Of a stretch of 64,000 nucleotides of DNA, positions 63,445 to 64,000 are shown in pieces. Within the stretch, counting starts at the first letter, position 1. Each line of letters begins with the position of its first letter. Below the pieces are notes generated by a model. That model saw only the letters and a program-made list of their open reading frames with translations. It ran no database searches and had not been told where the DNA came from. Position numbers and translations under genes: made by a program. The DNA lies in the NCBI GenBank assembly GCA_963971425.1, contig OZ020521.1:24382012-24446011 (forward strand), read 5' to 3'. Source of the DNA: Bryoerythrophyllum caledonicum (taxonomy: Eukaryota; Streptophyta; Bryopsida; Pottiales; Pottiaceae).

Positions 63445-63765
63445 CACATTGGGGGGGAGTTTTTGCAGTTCTTTTTAAGTTTTTTTGAAAACTTGTTCGA
63501 AAAATGCTTTTTACATAGTTTTTTTTAGAACTTGTTCCAAACTAGTTTTTCTCTTGAAGTTTTTTTTAAAACTTGCTCTTAGAAGTTTTTTCTCATAGTT
63601 TTTTTTTAAAACTTGTTCCAAACTAGTTTTTTTCTTGAACTTTTTTTTAAAACTTGTTGTAAGAAGTTTTCTCTCATAGTTTTTTTTAGAACTTGTTCCC
63701 ATCTAGTTTTTATCTTGAAGTTTTTTAAAAACTTCTTCTAAAAAGTTTTTTTTTAAAACTTCGAA
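63445..63765 (+). repeat. T-rich tandem repeat in the leader
   Basis: Units alternate AGTTTTTTTTAGAACTTGTTCC and AAACTAGTTTTTCTCTTGAAG with a period of about 88 bp made of roughly 44-bp halves. It lies between the TATA box and the ATG at 63785. Confidence 0.7.
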
Positions 63766-63784
63766 CGGCGGCGGGTTCAAGAAG

Positions 63785-64000
63785 ATGCCGAAGGACAAGA
63801 AGAATCAGAAGGTTGTGGACTTCGGAGTGAAGCTTCATCCAATCCACGACGTTCCATCTGAGGCTTGCAAGAATTTCCTCATAGAACTGACCGTTAGATT
63901 CTATGAGGAAAATTCTATTAGATCATTGGAGAGCAAGAACGTCAGATAAAGAGATGAAGGCCCCGAGAAGTTCCGGACGGACATGCAGCAGCACATGATG
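63785..64000 (+). CDS. Start of a gag-like or unknown protein, cut by the window edge
   Basis: ATG at 63785 opens MPKDKKNQKVVDFGVKLHPI and continues SIRSLESKNVR before an in-frame TAA (63947-63949); the same frame then stays open to base 64000 (RDEGPEKFRTDMQQHMM). The short basic start resembles the starts of the gag-like copies but no homologous block is reached before the edge. Either a 54-aa protein or a broken longer gene. Confidence 0.35.

Overview
The window looks like nuclear DNA of a streptophyte plant. The evidence is plant-type mobile-element families (Ty3/Gypsy elements, a DUF659-type hAT transposase with a BED-like zinc finger, an En/Spm-type transposon protein with a DUF8039-like end), GT-AG introns, and TATA boxes followed by CT-rich leaders. 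The mix of families suggests a non-flowering lineage (charophyte alga, bryophyte or similar), but this is only a guess. Almost everything is mobile-element DNA; no conserved housekeeping gene was seen. A 200-base run of N lies at 50516-50715.

Layout. 1-1190: 3' end of a Ty3/Gypsy integrase gene, its polypurine tract, then the start of an LTR with two minisatellites. 2755-4743: a gag-like gene with two in-frame stops, followed by LTR-like DNA. 5623-6234: a 612-bp MITE. 6617-6882: a minisatellite with CCGGGCC core, split by the best preserved element of the window, an 11,046-bp Ty3/Gypsy retrotransposon on the minus strand (6883-17928). It has two equal-length 2,440-bp LTRs, a 4-bp target duplication, PBS, PPT, gag-protease, a gag/pol -1 frameshift signal with a visible slippery heptamer and hairpin, pol, and a 143-aa ORF inside each LTR downstream of a TATA box.

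17.9-28.1 kb: an En/Spm-like plus-strand multi-exon gene, degenerate, with a second MITE copy inserted six codons before its stop, and introns and flanks full of TGACT-N-AGTCA palindromes. 28079-29250: three plus-strand exons with agreeing splice phases that read like the C-terminal half of an N4/N6-type DNA methyltransferase.

31.4-37.6 kb and 50.7-62.8 kb: at least six copies of one family of gag-like, pol-less elements, in both orientations, partly nested and partly tail to tail. One copy (57852-61750) is a complete insertion with a 5-bp target duplication inside another copy. 2755-4743 is a divergent relative.

39.8-49.7 kb: four degenerate plus-strand genes (RING-like protein, unknown protein, hAT transposase, acidic protein), three of them preceded by related spacers that carry arrays of a GC-rich GAGACGTC palindrome. 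This looks like one multi-gene DNA transposon. The right edge (62.8-64.0 kb) is a GC-rich promoter with a strong TATA box, a T-rich tandem repeat and the start of another gag-like reading frame.
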